Assembly (NCBI GenBank): GCA_963853835.1
Contig: OY970820.1
Coordinates: 28,296,873-28,360,872, forward strand
Reading direction: 5' to 3'
Length of the DNA: 64,000 bases
DNA from: Calendula officinalis
Lineage: Eukaryota > Streptophyta > Magnoliopsida > Asterales > Asteraceae
Shown here: positions 35,501 through 46,613 of the stretch, piece by piece
How the letters are laid out: each line of letters begins with the position of its first letter
Position numbering within the stretch: position 1 is the stretch's first letter
Made by a program: the position numbers and the translations under genes
The notes under the pieces: model-generated
Told to the model about the DNA's origin: nothing
Seen by the model: the letters and a program-made list of their open reading frames with translations, nothing else
Databases searched by the model: none

Positions 35501-38500
35501 CATCAGAGGCTATTAATTCATCGTGGGTCCCGATTTCCACTAACTGACCATCATCCATAACAGCAATAAAATCAGCATTTTTAATTAAAGAAAGCCTTCG
35601 AGCAATTATGACCGTTGATCTGCCTAACATCAAGTAATCCAATGCCTCCTGAACAGATCTTTCAGCTTCAAAGTCAATTCCACCTGTCACCTCATCAAGG
35701 AGGAGAATTGATGGGTTTGAAAGCACTGCTCTTGCAACTGAAATTCTTATTTTTTGTTCTTCTGTTAATGATAAACCAGCCCTACCTACCTGAAATTACA
35801 TAAATAAATATACTTTTTTCTTCAACTTAGGATTATATTAATGAATAATTTATTATGTTTTAATATTCGTTTATATTAATAAATATTCTTTTGACTTGGT
35901 GTTTTAAGTTTATAACCCCTTCTAAATGTTACACCTATCTTTTAACTTAATGACATATTATTTTTATTATTATTACTACTTAATATTATTGTAAAAATTG
36001 GTATAAATTTTTTATATAAAAGGGACTACTCCATTATGAGAAACAAAAAAAAAAGTTTAGTGGTAAAAATGGTTTGTGTGATTATTGACTTGTATAATAC
36101 CTGTGATAGCAGGTCATAATGGTTTTTTTAACAAGTTGACCAAAGTTAAGTATGTAGATCATGAGGGAAAACATTACGGGTTAAATCGCCAAATTGGTGA
36201 AAATTTAACGATTAAAACATAAATAACCCTAAAAATGAATAAAAACAAAAACAATATTGTACCTGTGTGTCGTATCCTTTTTGAAGTGAGGTAATAAATG
36301 TATGTGCATGAGCAATTTTAGCAGCATCTTCAATTTGAAGTGAAGTGGCTTTCCTTCCATAAGCAATATTATCTCTGATACTTAAGCTTAATAAAGCAGG
36401 TTCTTGAGTAACTAACCCTATTTGACTTCTTAACCACTCTAATTTTAGGTTCTTTATGTTCTCTCCATCCAAAAGTACTTCACCTGAAAAACCAACAAAT
36501 AATTATTAAAAAAAAAAAATCATGAATAATTGAACAGTTTCAAGGAGTAGTTAGATACCTAAAGTAGGATCATAAAACCGTTCCATAAGTGGGATAATAC
36601 TGCTTTTACCAGAGCCATTTCTTCCGACAAGTGCAACTGTTTTTTTGGCGGGAACAGTTAGATAAAAGCCACTTAAAATAGGGATTTCGGGACGAGATAA
36701 ATAACTGAAATACACATTTCTGAATTCAATGGTCCCCTGTACAGTAGCAGGAGTGGTCCCATCATGATCAACGGTTGAAGATGAGCGACTGATCATCTCA
36801 AAAAGTCGATATGCAGCAATTCTTCCTTGCTCAAATGAATAGAAGTTTGTTGCTGCTTGATTCAGTCCCCTGTAGAAACAAAATGTCAAACGGGTCAAAA
36901 ATGACCCGTTTCAACCCGTACCTCATTTTGGGTATTGGTCAAACCAACCCGGTTGAAAAAGGTCATTTTTTAGTATGGGTCAAACCAGCCCAGATTTGCT
37001 GGCTCATATTCAAAATATGACCCGTTTTTAACCTCCCAAATCACTGAATAATGGTTTAAATTACAATTGCAATCATATTAACACAATAATTATTTATCAT
37101 TTTAAAGAAAAAGACAAGAAAGTGCTTGTGGGTCAACCCGAACCGACTGATTTGACCTGTACTAAAAAACGACCCGTTTCAACCCATACCTAGTGAAAGG
37201 AGGGGGGGGGGGGGGGGGGGGTACTTACAGGCCACTTAAAATGATAGCAAAAAGGGCGGTTACAATTTCTCCACCATGAGCTTTTCCATGCGTAACCAAA
37301 AACCTTCCAACATAAAGTTGCAAAGCACAAGAGCAAATTGCAAGCCCGTATGTGAACCCGAGCCCAAGTCCTTGCACAAGACTTATTAAAATACCATATC
37401 TTAATGTAGCCTGTAACGAAGCTGCATAAGAATATTTTGCTAATGTTTCATTTGTAAAAGCATATAATGTCTTAACATACGAAATTGCCTGCAAAAAATG
37501 TAAACTAATATAACATTAGCAATTTTTTGGTAATATTTAGAATTAAAAAAAAAGAAAAAAGAAAATGAATTAACCTGTTCAGCAACACCTGCTGCTTCAG
37601 CATATGCATCTTGAATATTCTCAGCAAGCCTATGAAGAAATATATTTGATATTCCTCCTGCAGCCACAATAAACGGGCCAGTGGCTAAAGTGATGAGAGC
37701 AATTTGCCAACAGTTTATAAATCCAATTGCAAGCCCACTGAAGAATGTAGCCATGTGATGAATATAATTTCCAATCTGTACGAATACAAATAATATTCAG
37801 ATATATTAATTATTAAACAAACATATGTGAGGAAAAATGAAAACTTTGAACCTACTTTTTCACTAAGGGCTGACTGGATAAGTAATACATCACTTAATAC
37901 TTGGCTCACAATATCTCCATTGTTTCCATAAGTATCGAAGAAACTCATATCTTGGTTAAGTAAAACTTGCACATATCTTGACCTAATAACTGCAGTCTGT
38001 CTTTCTCCAGTAAGAATCCAACATGAAACCTCTGAATGAAAAAGTAGTTATATATTATAGTTATGATCCAAGTGTAAGTGATTGAGAAAGTGGTTAATTA
38101 GGGTATCTACCTATCCAACCAGCAGCAAAAACACCACCAGCAATATAGACAAGTGTCAGAGCAAGCTGCAGAAATCATGAAACAATTTCAAAGATTAAAT
38201 TGCTAAATTAATAACATTCAAAATTCAAAATCAACTTGCCTCTTTGAACCTATCGAAAAGCACATCAGCATCTTCATCGCCATGAGCCAGCAACTGAACA
38301 ATTTTTGCGAAGTAATGCAAGTAAATCACCAGTGCGGTCCCATGAGCTGCCGCAGCTACCGATCCGACCACCATGAGCACCCAATCAAGTCTATCAGCAC
38401 ACACAAACAGTTTCGAGAACGGCACGGCAGCCGGCGGCGGTTCGATCTCCTCCGTTTCGTCCATTTCATCCTCAGCTTCAACAGGCAAAGCATCATTAGT

Positions 38501-38611
38501 TATGTCCATGTAAGGAGACGGAGACTCCGGCGGCTCTGAAACCTCCGATACCGGCGTTAGAGGCTGTATATGTGGTGGAGACCACCCAAACAATCCTCTA
38601 GATATCATCAT
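32539..38611 (-). CDS. ABCB20: ABCB6/ABCB20-type full-size ABC transporter, 11 exons, about 1,387 aa
   Basis: Plasma-membrane P-glycoprotein; the Arabidopsis relatives ABCB6/ABCB20 take part in auxin export. Exons (minus): 38611-38240, 38165-38111, 38031-37856, 37775-37575, 37488-37229, 36869-36559, 36483-36263, 35789-35449, 34915-34161, 34091-33850, 33768-32539. Total 4,164 nt, with all phases consistent. Start chosen as ATG 38609-38611 (MMISRGLFGWSPPH), a family hallmark; the upstream TTG frame is not a start. NBD1: Walker A GRNGSGKSS (about 438), Walker B LLLDE, degenerate signature LTEEQ, IARR instead of the switch His. Linker about 600-800, Ser/Pro-rich. NBD2: GVSGSGKST (about 1171), LTVGQ, LLLDEASS, IAHR. 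Intron 1 is GC-AG. The intact frame suggests a working gene. ABCB6 versus ABCB20 cannot be separated here. Confidence 0.93.
36880..37200. repeat. Degenerate GACCCGTTT repeats in ABCB intron 5
   Basis: Repeated forms of GACCCGTTTCAACCCG and their complement GGGTCAAA(C) within the 359-bp intron. The same word family occurs in intron 8 (near 34980 and 35375) and in the TSR2-like intron 3 (about 50925-51005). Confidence 0.6.
37202..37221. repeat. Poly-G/poly-C run beside a splice donor
   Basis: An uninterrupted run of about 20 G on the plus strand, so the pre-mRNA reads CTGTAAGTAC followed by about 20 C. It starts 7 nt inside intron 5. Confidence 0.85.
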
Positions 38612-40715
38612 CTTGACGAACAATTCCCAAACCCTCGAACCAAAACCTTGAAATTAACACTCTCTTAAAACCCTAAAAAATACATTAAATTTACAACTGA
38701 GATGAAATTGATTAGCAAAATTGTGAAATGATTATTCGGCGAGTTTAATTTGTGTTGAAGATTTTCACGATTTTGTATAAAAATCTCCAACTTTCTCTCG
38801 CACACGATTTGGGTTGTGTGAAAGAAAGCATAAAAGAGAAAACCGGTGTCTTCCGAGTTCGTGACTCGGTCAAATAAGGCGTGAAAGGAGAGAGTTGACT
38901 CGGAAACCGAACTTTCTTTTTTGGTTTTCTGTTCATTTTTAATCTTTCTCGATCTTACTTTATTAGTTATGTACATTGTCGTACGCCGTCGTTTGTCTTT
39001 GTTTGAGAAATAGATAGTTTGTCTAAAGTGACCCCTAAAATAATTATTTCTTGCGTATTGGTCCAAAATGTCGAGTTATTTCACAGGAAGTAGATCATTT
39101 AGCTACTACAATATCGAGACTAGGGGGTGTGCAATGGTTCATAACCAAAACGAACTAAAGAAGGATTGGAATAGAATGAATGGTAAAATCGATAATGGGA
39201 GCATATAGTGCCATTCTAATATTAGGGCATGTTTGATACCATTTGGATTCACCAGACTCGGTCCAAATTCGGACCCGGTCGGAATCATACCTGTTTGATA
39301 ACTTCCCAAATCTTCCGATTCGGTCCAATCCGATTCTAACTCAATCCGATTTTAACTCAATCCGATTCCGACTCAATCCGATTCCGACTCAATCCGACGA
39401 AATCAAACGGGGCCTTAGTTTAGAACTTGTTAAATCTCAAATCGGGTTGTGAATCGAACTTCAAAACTGGGCTAGTGATTCATACTTTTTGCCTAAACGA
39501 CAACATTTTGTTAAAATATAAGAAAAAATCTTATTTTTGACCATGTCGAATCTTAATGGGGTGTTTTTCCATATCATTGACCATGAATTGGAGCTTCCGC
39601 ACAATCTGATTTTCGTTTTGAATGCAATCAACGATTCTCCTATTCAGTTTTAACATTTTAATTGAGTATCGAACATCCTACTGAATCTTTTAAATTTTTG
39701 TGTAGCTTATACCAACAAAATGTAAATTTTGTTAAATAGTTAAATATCATTGACTCTTATATCCACAATGTATAATGTAGTGACTTTAGTGAAATACCTT
39801 ATATTTGTAATCTATATATAGGTGTCAATACAACGTATAGCCCTAACGAGTATTTTCACAATCTTCAACATGGTATAGAACTTGTCACTGCCTGATTCAG
39901 CTGCTGTTTAGCCGAAAAACCTAAAGGTTTTGCCCGTGACAACCAATTCCGCTTCCATACTCTTCAAAATCGACCATCGTTCTCTGTGTTTCCTTGTAAT
40001 TGTCGTCTTCCTTCTTTGCGACTAGGTTGCCGGAAAACTTACATATAACCGTCACACCTTCATTGGTTGAATATTACTATGCAAACTATCTATTTATTTT
40101 AGATGATGTTCCTTGGAAAAAGAAATTAAAATAGAAAGATAAGTTATAATTTATCTTAGATGGAGGAAGTATATCGTAAAATTGTTACAATATTCTAAGC
40201 CTTCTTGAAAGTCCTTAATCATCAATCTATTAGTTTGTGTTTAAAGAACCCTAATAAGTTAATTAATCCTAAATGGAATTGTAAGTGACAAGTGCTTGTT
40301 AAAAAGGTAATTAACTATGAGAAGTTTGATTTGTTATGTTGGAGGTTTGAATGGTAAATGAATGAACGTTGAGGGGTTTATAATGCAACTAATATTTTGT
40401 ACCAGAAGGAAATGTATACAGTTGTATAACCCCATGCCTCGAGGACAGTTGTCCAATAAATTGTAGAGAATGAATTTGGCAAAAAGTGATGTAGGGAACA
40501 GGGAAGTTTTTTTTTCTCATTATTTTTGGTTTTCTATTTTAATTCTAAATCAATTAATTATATTTTTATTTTAATATTTTCTTAAAAAAAAGTGGGGTAT
40601 AGATGATTGAATGTGCCAGTCCATATTATCTGTTGCATACTTGCATTTGCCTTTTTATGGACCATGACACATCATTCATCTTTCTAGTAAAGAATAGCCC
40701 ACATTTGTTATTTTA
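38612..40715. other. Upstream region of the ABCB gene and intergenic DNA
   Basis: Probable 5' UTR and promoter near 38612-39000 (no clear TATA). No further gene seen. Confidence 0.5.
39327..39398. repeat. 18-bp tandem repeat, four copies
   Basis: Unit AATCCGATTCCGACTC with C/T variants, preceded by CGGTCCAA words. Simple local tandem duplication. Confidence 0.7.
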
Positions 40716-40717
40716 TA

Positions 40718-41030
40718 CTTCCTCGGTATCAAAATAAATGACACACTTATCATTTTAGGGTGTATCAAAATAAGTGATATACTTTGAAAACTTTCTTTAT
40801 TTGGTAAAAATAGTAGGACTCATACCCACTAACTATCCACTTTAATAAAGTTAAATTACCCTTATATCCTTACTTTTACTTTTAAAACTCATTAATATCA
40901 CGTTATTCAAGAAAAGTGGAACTCATTCTCCACTAACTATGTACTTTTATATATTTTAACTTCTACTTTAATCTTTTACTTCAAAAAATATGTAAGCCAA
41001 TTTGTGTCACTTATTTTGATACGGAGGAAG
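40718..41030. mobile_element. Stowaway-type MITE (313 bp)
   Basis: Terminal inverted repeats CTTCCTCGGTATCAAAATAA and, on the other end, the complement of CTTCCTCCGTATCAAAATAA. Flanked by TA (40716-40717 and 41031-41032). The CTCCxTCCGT-type terminus, TA target and size fit the Tc1/mariner-derived Stowaway group. Confidence 0.85.
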
Positions 41031-41032
41031 TA

Positions 41033-41838
41033 TATGATTTTAAAAGGTATATTTTTTATTTTAGATTTGTTACTTCTATGCGATTTTAACTAGTTAAGTT
41101 TTGTTAGTTTGTTGAAATCAGTTGTTAGCTTATTAGTAAATAAACATTAATAATTATACCTAAATTAATACTTCGTATGCATTATAAAGATGATTATTAT
41201 TCGTGACTGCAATTTATACATATTTCACATGTCTAGTGTAACCTTTATTGATCCTCGTTTATATTTTCCAGGTAAAATCACCTCGCATGTATATAATGAA
41301 GTTATAAATAATATTTATGTATATTTATACATATTTGAATTAGAAATATTAAAAACTAAAGTATATTTTATAAAAGGAGATAGTTACTTTACGCTAGATA
41401 GAGCTCTAGATCTTAGAGAGGTATGGTCAAATAAGTCTAGTTGTAATGTTTGAAGAGAATACTTTCCAACCAAAAACGTGAACAATAGTTTAAATTACAT
41501 TATTTATTAATGCATAAAATGGGATTTGAATAAATAAAATCCAACTATTACACGCAAAATTATGTCTCTCTGTGCCTCACGTTCTAATTTGTTTAACCAC
41601 CTTCGATTTACGAGTCTTTATAAAGAATCCCACACCAAAATGCAACCACTACAATCCAAGTAAACTAGGTGTTGGATTTTATGAAATATCAATATAATGT
41701 AAAGTAATATAACAAATTTTCGTAAAATAATTTACTATAAACAAAGGGCATCGAATGATTATAATAAACTATATAATGTCATGTCAACAAGTATAAGAAT
41801 TATATAAATGACCAACATAAATTTGCTATAAGCATTTA
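41033..41838. other. Intergenic DNA
   Basis: AT-rich. No gene or repeat recognised. Confidence 0.5.
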
Positions 41839-41843
41839 ATTGT

Positions 41844-42617
41844 TGTTTGAGCAACGATCGTCAAACACGAAGATTAGGTGACGTCAACCTTGGATCTCCT
41901 GTGATGATCACAGTGCAGACCCAACAAGTTCTTGGCGAACCTAGGGTGATCGAGGTTGAGTGCAAAGGTGAAAGTGAGTGTAGGTTAACTCTGTGTTTTA
42001 GGCTTCTTTTCTGTCTCAGTGTGTCGTTGACAATGAGTTAGGCCATGTATTTATATGGCCTCAGGTATATGGAACGTTGGCTCATTATGACTACAATAAA
42101 GCAGTCATGAAGCGTCATTATGATGCGTGTCAATGATCGTGTAACGCCTTACTATTATGACTGCAATAAAGCAGTCATGAACCGCCATTATGACGGGACG
42201 TCAGCCACGACTCCTATGACAGGCACTGACAATTCTGACAAGCGCTGACAATTCTGACAGGCGCTGACAATTCTGACAGGCGCTGACAATTCTGACAGGC
42301 GCTACAATTCTGACAGGCGCTGACAATTCTGACAGGCGCTGACAATTATGACAGGCGCTACAATTCTGACAGGCGCTGACAATTCTGACAGGCGCTGACA
42401 ATTCTGACAGGCGCTACAATTCTGACAGGCGCTGACAATTCTGACAGGCGCTGACAATTCTGACAGGCGCTGACAATTCTGACAGACGCTGACAACTGTG
42501 ACAGGCTCTGACAACTTGGATATGCGATGACAACTTGGGCTTGGTTGTAGTAGCTCATCTTCATGTTTAGGTGATATTTACCTATATATACATAGGTAAT
42601 CCCTACTAACCTCATCA
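41844..42617 (-). repeat. TR-GAG 3' LTR with 19-bp minisatellite
   Basis: Contains about 15 copies (about 42218-42500) of GACAGGCGCTGACAATTCT, some shortened by 3-4 bp to GCTACAATTCT. The array is matched unit by unit in the other LTR. Confidence 0.9.
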
Positions 42618-42630
42618 TGCCCCCGAGTTA
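42618..42630 (-). other. TR-GAG polypurine tract
   Basis: Minus strand AACTCGGGGGCA abuts the 3' LTR. Confidence 0.6.
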
Positions 42631-42689
42631 GGATTTGCCAAAACAACTGTTTGCGAGTCGTAACTATCAGTACGCGTAAGTCATTTTGC

Positions 42690-43215
42690 CTTTTTGCGTT
42701 TACCGGTGATACAAGTTAAAATCGGCGGTTTTAGGGGTCGACGGTACGCGGTTTACGGACCGGCGATTTACGGGTGAGACCGATGATATAAGCCGAGAAC
42801 CGGCGGTCGAATGATGGGATACCGACTGCGGTATACTGTTTCGACCGGCGGTTTGGTTCCGGCCGGCGGTTTTTAGGGTTTAAACCGGTAGTTGTGTTTC
42901 GGTCGGCTAGTTAGCGGTTTCGACCGGCTGGTGTGTTTCGGCCGGCGGTTTAGCGTATTCGACTGGCAGTTTTGTTTCGGCCGGCCGTTTATAGTTTCGG
43001 CCGGCCGTTTATAGTTTCGACCGGCGGTTTTGGCTCTCGTCCGGACCAACGGTTTTGGTTCTCGTCCGGACCGGCGGTTTAAAAGTCCCAACCAGCAGTT
43101 TTGAGTTTCGTCCGCCGGCTTTGGGTTTCGTCCGAACCGGCGGTTTAAAGGTCCCGACCGGCGGTAGCCATTGCGTAACCATGGACCGGCGGTAGGCGGT
43201 GACCGGCGGTGTTTA
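42690..43215. repeat. GC-rich degenerate CCGGCGGTTT array
   Basis: About 20 copies of CCGGCGGTTT or GGCCGGCCGTTT separated by 10-30 bp of T/C-rich spacer (TTCGGCCGG, TCGTCCGGACC). Rich in CpG and CCGG sites, inside the TR-GAG downstream of gag. Confidence 0.8.
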
Positions 43216-44064
43216 GGCCCAGAGTTTTAGCCAACTTTTTTGTACGCTTAAATAATTAACTCCTTGCTAATTGTAATTGTATGTCTTGATGCAGGTTTAA
43301 CTAAGTTGCTCGCTACCTTACAGGTACGTACTTGCTTGTCCATTGCTTTGCTTTGAAAAATAATGTTTTATTGGATGATCAAGCCAATAAAACATTTTTG
43401 TTTGTTATCTTTTTATTATGGATGTTGTGTCTATGACACCGTCTTGGGTGTGCGTGACAGTGTGTATATTTGGTTGTGCGTACGACACTTTCTTGAGGGC
43501 CCGGGATGCCTTTGTATGCCCATGACCTGGGTAGATTTGGGTATCTCTGATGTATGCTTCATATTGTGCCTGTGACACTGTGCCAATGGCACTTTCGTTG
43601 GTTAACCTTTACTTTGTTTACTCGCGAGGATTGTCGCTTCCCAGTGAGGAGTGCTTATCTTTTATCAAGTAGATTAAAAGACGAGTATGATTGTATGTTA
43701 TTTGGCCAGACAAGGTTGTCTTTCTTGGCTTCATACATGTTGTATTGAACTATGTTCTTAGTTGTGTACATGCACATGCGTGTGCAAGTTGTAACATTGT
43801 ACTTAATGAAAGTGCATGTTTGGCTTTAGACTGAGATGTCTATTGTGGCCTTATGCTTTTTGTATTGAATCCTAACTTCAATATTTATTTGTTTATGCAA
43901 AAACCATAGAAAAATGATATTGTGAGATAATATTGGGATACAAGATCAGACCAAATGCTATTATCGCCAGTTTCATGCATGACCATGACATTCCATGTGC
44001 TTGGAAACATGTATTGAAAACATAAAGGAAAAAATGACAGTAAAGACTATCGCACCTTGATAGG
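43216..44064. other. Non-coding part of TR-GAG interior
   Basis: The position where pol would be in an autonomous element. No pol motif in any frame. Confidence 0.6.
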
Positions 44065-45754
44065 TCAGTTAATATTGGCTCCCTCATGTATCATGAGGAC
44101 ATGACCATCAGGTGGTCCGGGATGTTCTGTGTCTTCCCCCTTCTTTTGCCAGGCATAACTTTTCTTAAGTGGAGGTTTATTTGCTTGCTGGTTAGCGCCA
44201 GGGACAAGGTGTTCTAGTTTGCCTTCTTCCAAAGCCCGCCTGATTTCCCTTTTTAGCTCTCTACAGACATTCGTGTCGTGTCCATGATCTTCATGGAAAT
44301 CACAGTATTTATTCATGTTTTTCGTACCCGACCTATGCTCCATCTGGGGTGGAGGTGTGAAGGTAGCGCACACCTGCTCTGTTATCAAGATTTCTTTTGG
44401 TGTTTTGCTAAGAGCACGCTCAGACGGATGTTTATCGTATGGGCCAAACCTCTGGTTGCTCCTTTCATCTCGTTGATGGTCACCAGTTAGAGCATCATGC
44501 CTGCGATCTGACGTGTCGGTCCATGACTTGCCGCCTACCTCTCTTGTCAGGGAGACAGTTTCTTTTGACCTTAGATAGTCATATGCCCTGTCCGTGGCTT
44601 CTTTGAAAGTAATTGGTGTTCTCTTGATTAACTTTTCTTGCAGTTGTCCTGGAAGCAAGGAGAGGGTAAAACCCGAAATTTGTTGGCTTTCGGGTAAGGC
44701 GACAATTTTCTGGTACTCCTGCGTGTAACGCTGAATGAAGTCGCGTAACCCCTCGCCTTCCCTTTGTCGCAGCAAATGTACTTCTATATGAGTTCTCTGC
44801 TGCTTCTTTTGCTGGATAAAGTGAGTCACAAATTTAGCCTTTAGATCTGTAAAGTCTTGAATACTCCTCTCCGGTATGTCAGCAAACCAATCACGAGCGA
44901 AACCCTGCAACGTGCCAGGGAACATGTGACAAGCGACTGGGTCTAGCCATTTCTCTGTCATAATGGCCTGTTCAAAAAGAGCAAGGTGGTCCATCAGGAT
45001 CTCGTGTACCGTCGTAAGTACCAACGATGGACGGAACTTTTTGTTTATCAGGGAGTGGGAATCGGGCTACCCAGTCACAGAACTTCGAACTAACTACCAA
45101 CAAAGGCATAGTGGCTGCTCGGGGTGGGGCGGCTGCGGCCACGAGTGCTTGCAACACGCGCAACATGTCATTAGATGTGTCCTGTGGTGGATGTGGTGGT
45201 GGGGTGTGAATGGGTGGTTGTCTTAACTGCTCCAATAATTGTGACAACGGATCTACTGGTTGAACAACCGTTGGCTGTGGTGCTGGGCGCAACGCCGCCT
45301 TCAACTGAGACAATAGGTCCGATGAAGTAGGTGGTGGGGGAGGCGGTGGTGGCTGAGTACTCTGAGCCAACCTTCGGAGTAACTCCACAATTGGATCCTC
45401 CCGAACCCCCGGCATAGCGGCCTGTGGCAAGTTGGAAACAGGTTGCCTGACCGGATCCGTGCCATCCTCCTGAGAGCTTGTCCCGTGGGACAAAAGAGGC
45501 TGACATGAAGGGATGGGCGTCACTGGCTGTGGTGAGGTAAACGAACTTGATCCAACCAGCCTTGTGGAGAAAAGTGGACTTGTTAAAGAGGGATACCCTC
45601 GTGTCCTGACATCCGACACCGTCCACTCAGAATCGACGTATGGTTCCATGATACGACTAGGCGAGGTTATCACCGCCTCGGGTATAGTGGTAATCACGGT
45701 AGTGGTTATTAATGGCGATGAAGAAGTGATCAGCGATGGCTGTGTATCCGCCAT
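44065..45754 (-). pseudogene. Gypsy-type gag with a 1-bp frameshift
   Basis: ATG at 45752-45754 (MADTQPSLITSS). The Pro/Ser-rich N-terminal half holds a poly-Pro run. Frame 1 ends at 44972. From about 44994 the second frame carries the retrotransposon-gag domain (FPGTLQGFARDWFADI, HLLRQREGEGLRDFIQRY, ALPESQQISGFTLSLLPG). The end is a Cys/His motif plus basic tail (YCDFHEDHGHDTNVC...LKREIRRALEEGKL) typical of Tat-lineage gag. One extra G around 44990-44993 (minus GATGGACCAC) shifts the frame. It would encode the only protein of this element. Confidence 0.85.
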
Positions 45755-45817
45755 AGGAACGGTTGATTATTGAGGAAAAAAAAAGTTTGAGAAGTGAAAC
45801 GCCGTTTAAAAACGTGT

Positions 45818-45834
45818 CCCACGGATGGCGCCAA
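45818..45834 (-). other. TR-GAG primer-binding site
   Basis: Minus strand TTGGCGCCATCCGTGGG directly after the 5' LTR. The TGGCGCC start is common in Tat/Athila-type Gypsy elements; the tRNA is not assigned. Confidence 0.6.
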
Positions 45835-46608
45835 TGTTCGAGCAACGATTGTCAAACACGAAGATTAGGCGACGTCAACCTTGGATCTCCTGTGTTGATC
45901 ACAGTGCAGACCCAACAAGTTCTTGGCGAACCTAGGGTGATCGAGGTTGAGTGCAAAGGTGAAAGTGAGTGTAGGTTAACTCTGTGTTTTAGGCTTCTTT
46001 TCTGTCTCAGTGTGTCGTTGACAATGAGCTAGGCCATGTATTTATATGGCCTCAGGTATATGGAACGTTGACTCATTATGACTACAATAAAGCAGTCATG
46101 AAGCGCCATTATGATGCGTGTCAATGATCGTGTAACGCCTTACTATTATGACTGCAATAAAGCAGTCATGAACCGCCATTATGACGGGACGTCAGCCACG
46201 ACTCCAATGACAGGCACTGACAATTCTGACAAGCGCTGACAATTCTGACAGGCGCTGACAATTCTGACAGGCGCTGACAATTCTGACAGGCGCTACAATT
46301 CTGACAGGCGCTGACAATTCTGACAGGCGCTGACAATTCTGACAGGCGCTACAATTCTGACAGGCGCTGACAATTCTGACAGGCGCTGACAATTCTGACA
46401 GGCGCTACAATTCTGACAGGCGCTGACAATTCTGACAGGCGCTGACAATTCTGACAGGCGCTGACAATTCTGACAGACGCTGACAACTGTGACAGGCTCT
46501 GACAACTTGGATAGGCGATGACAACTTGGGCTTGGTTGTAGTAGCCCATCTTCATGTTTAGGTGATATTTACCTATATATACATAGGTAATCCCTACTAA
46601 CCTCATCA
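45835..46608 (-). repeat. TR-GAG 5' LTR with 19-bp minisatellite
   Basis: 774 bp, same length and repeat order as 41844-42617. Confidence 0.9.
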
Positions 46609-46613
46609 ATTGT

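Larger units (their letters stand above)
41844..46608 (-). mobile_element. Gag-only Gypsy-type element (TR-GAG), 4.8 kb
   Basis: Two 774-bp LTRs (41844-42617 and 45835-46608), TG...CA, with the target duplication ATTGT (41839-41843 and 46609-46613). Minus orientation: a PBS-like TTGGCGCCATCCGTGGG is next to the right LTR and a purine tract next to the left. The 3.2-kb interior has one gag-type gene and no protease, integrase or reverse transcriptase. The gag C-terminus resembles Tat-lineage Gypsy gag. LTRs differ at about 11 of 774 sites by eye. Confidence 0.9.

Noticed and set aside
38612..38623. Longer ABCB start at 38623
   Set aside because: That codon is TTG. The first ATG, at 38609-38611, gives the family-typical MMISRGLFGW start.
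42207..42500. Regular short repeats with spacer-like units that look CRISPR-like
   Set aside because: Units are contiguous 15-19 bp tandem copies with no unique spacers, duplicated in both LTRs of a plant retrotransposon. It is a minisatellite.
42201..42618. Overlapping minus-strand ORFs of the RLSELSAPVRIV type (also 46192-46609)
   Set aside because: They are translations of the 19-bp minisatellite in three frames, with no independent support.
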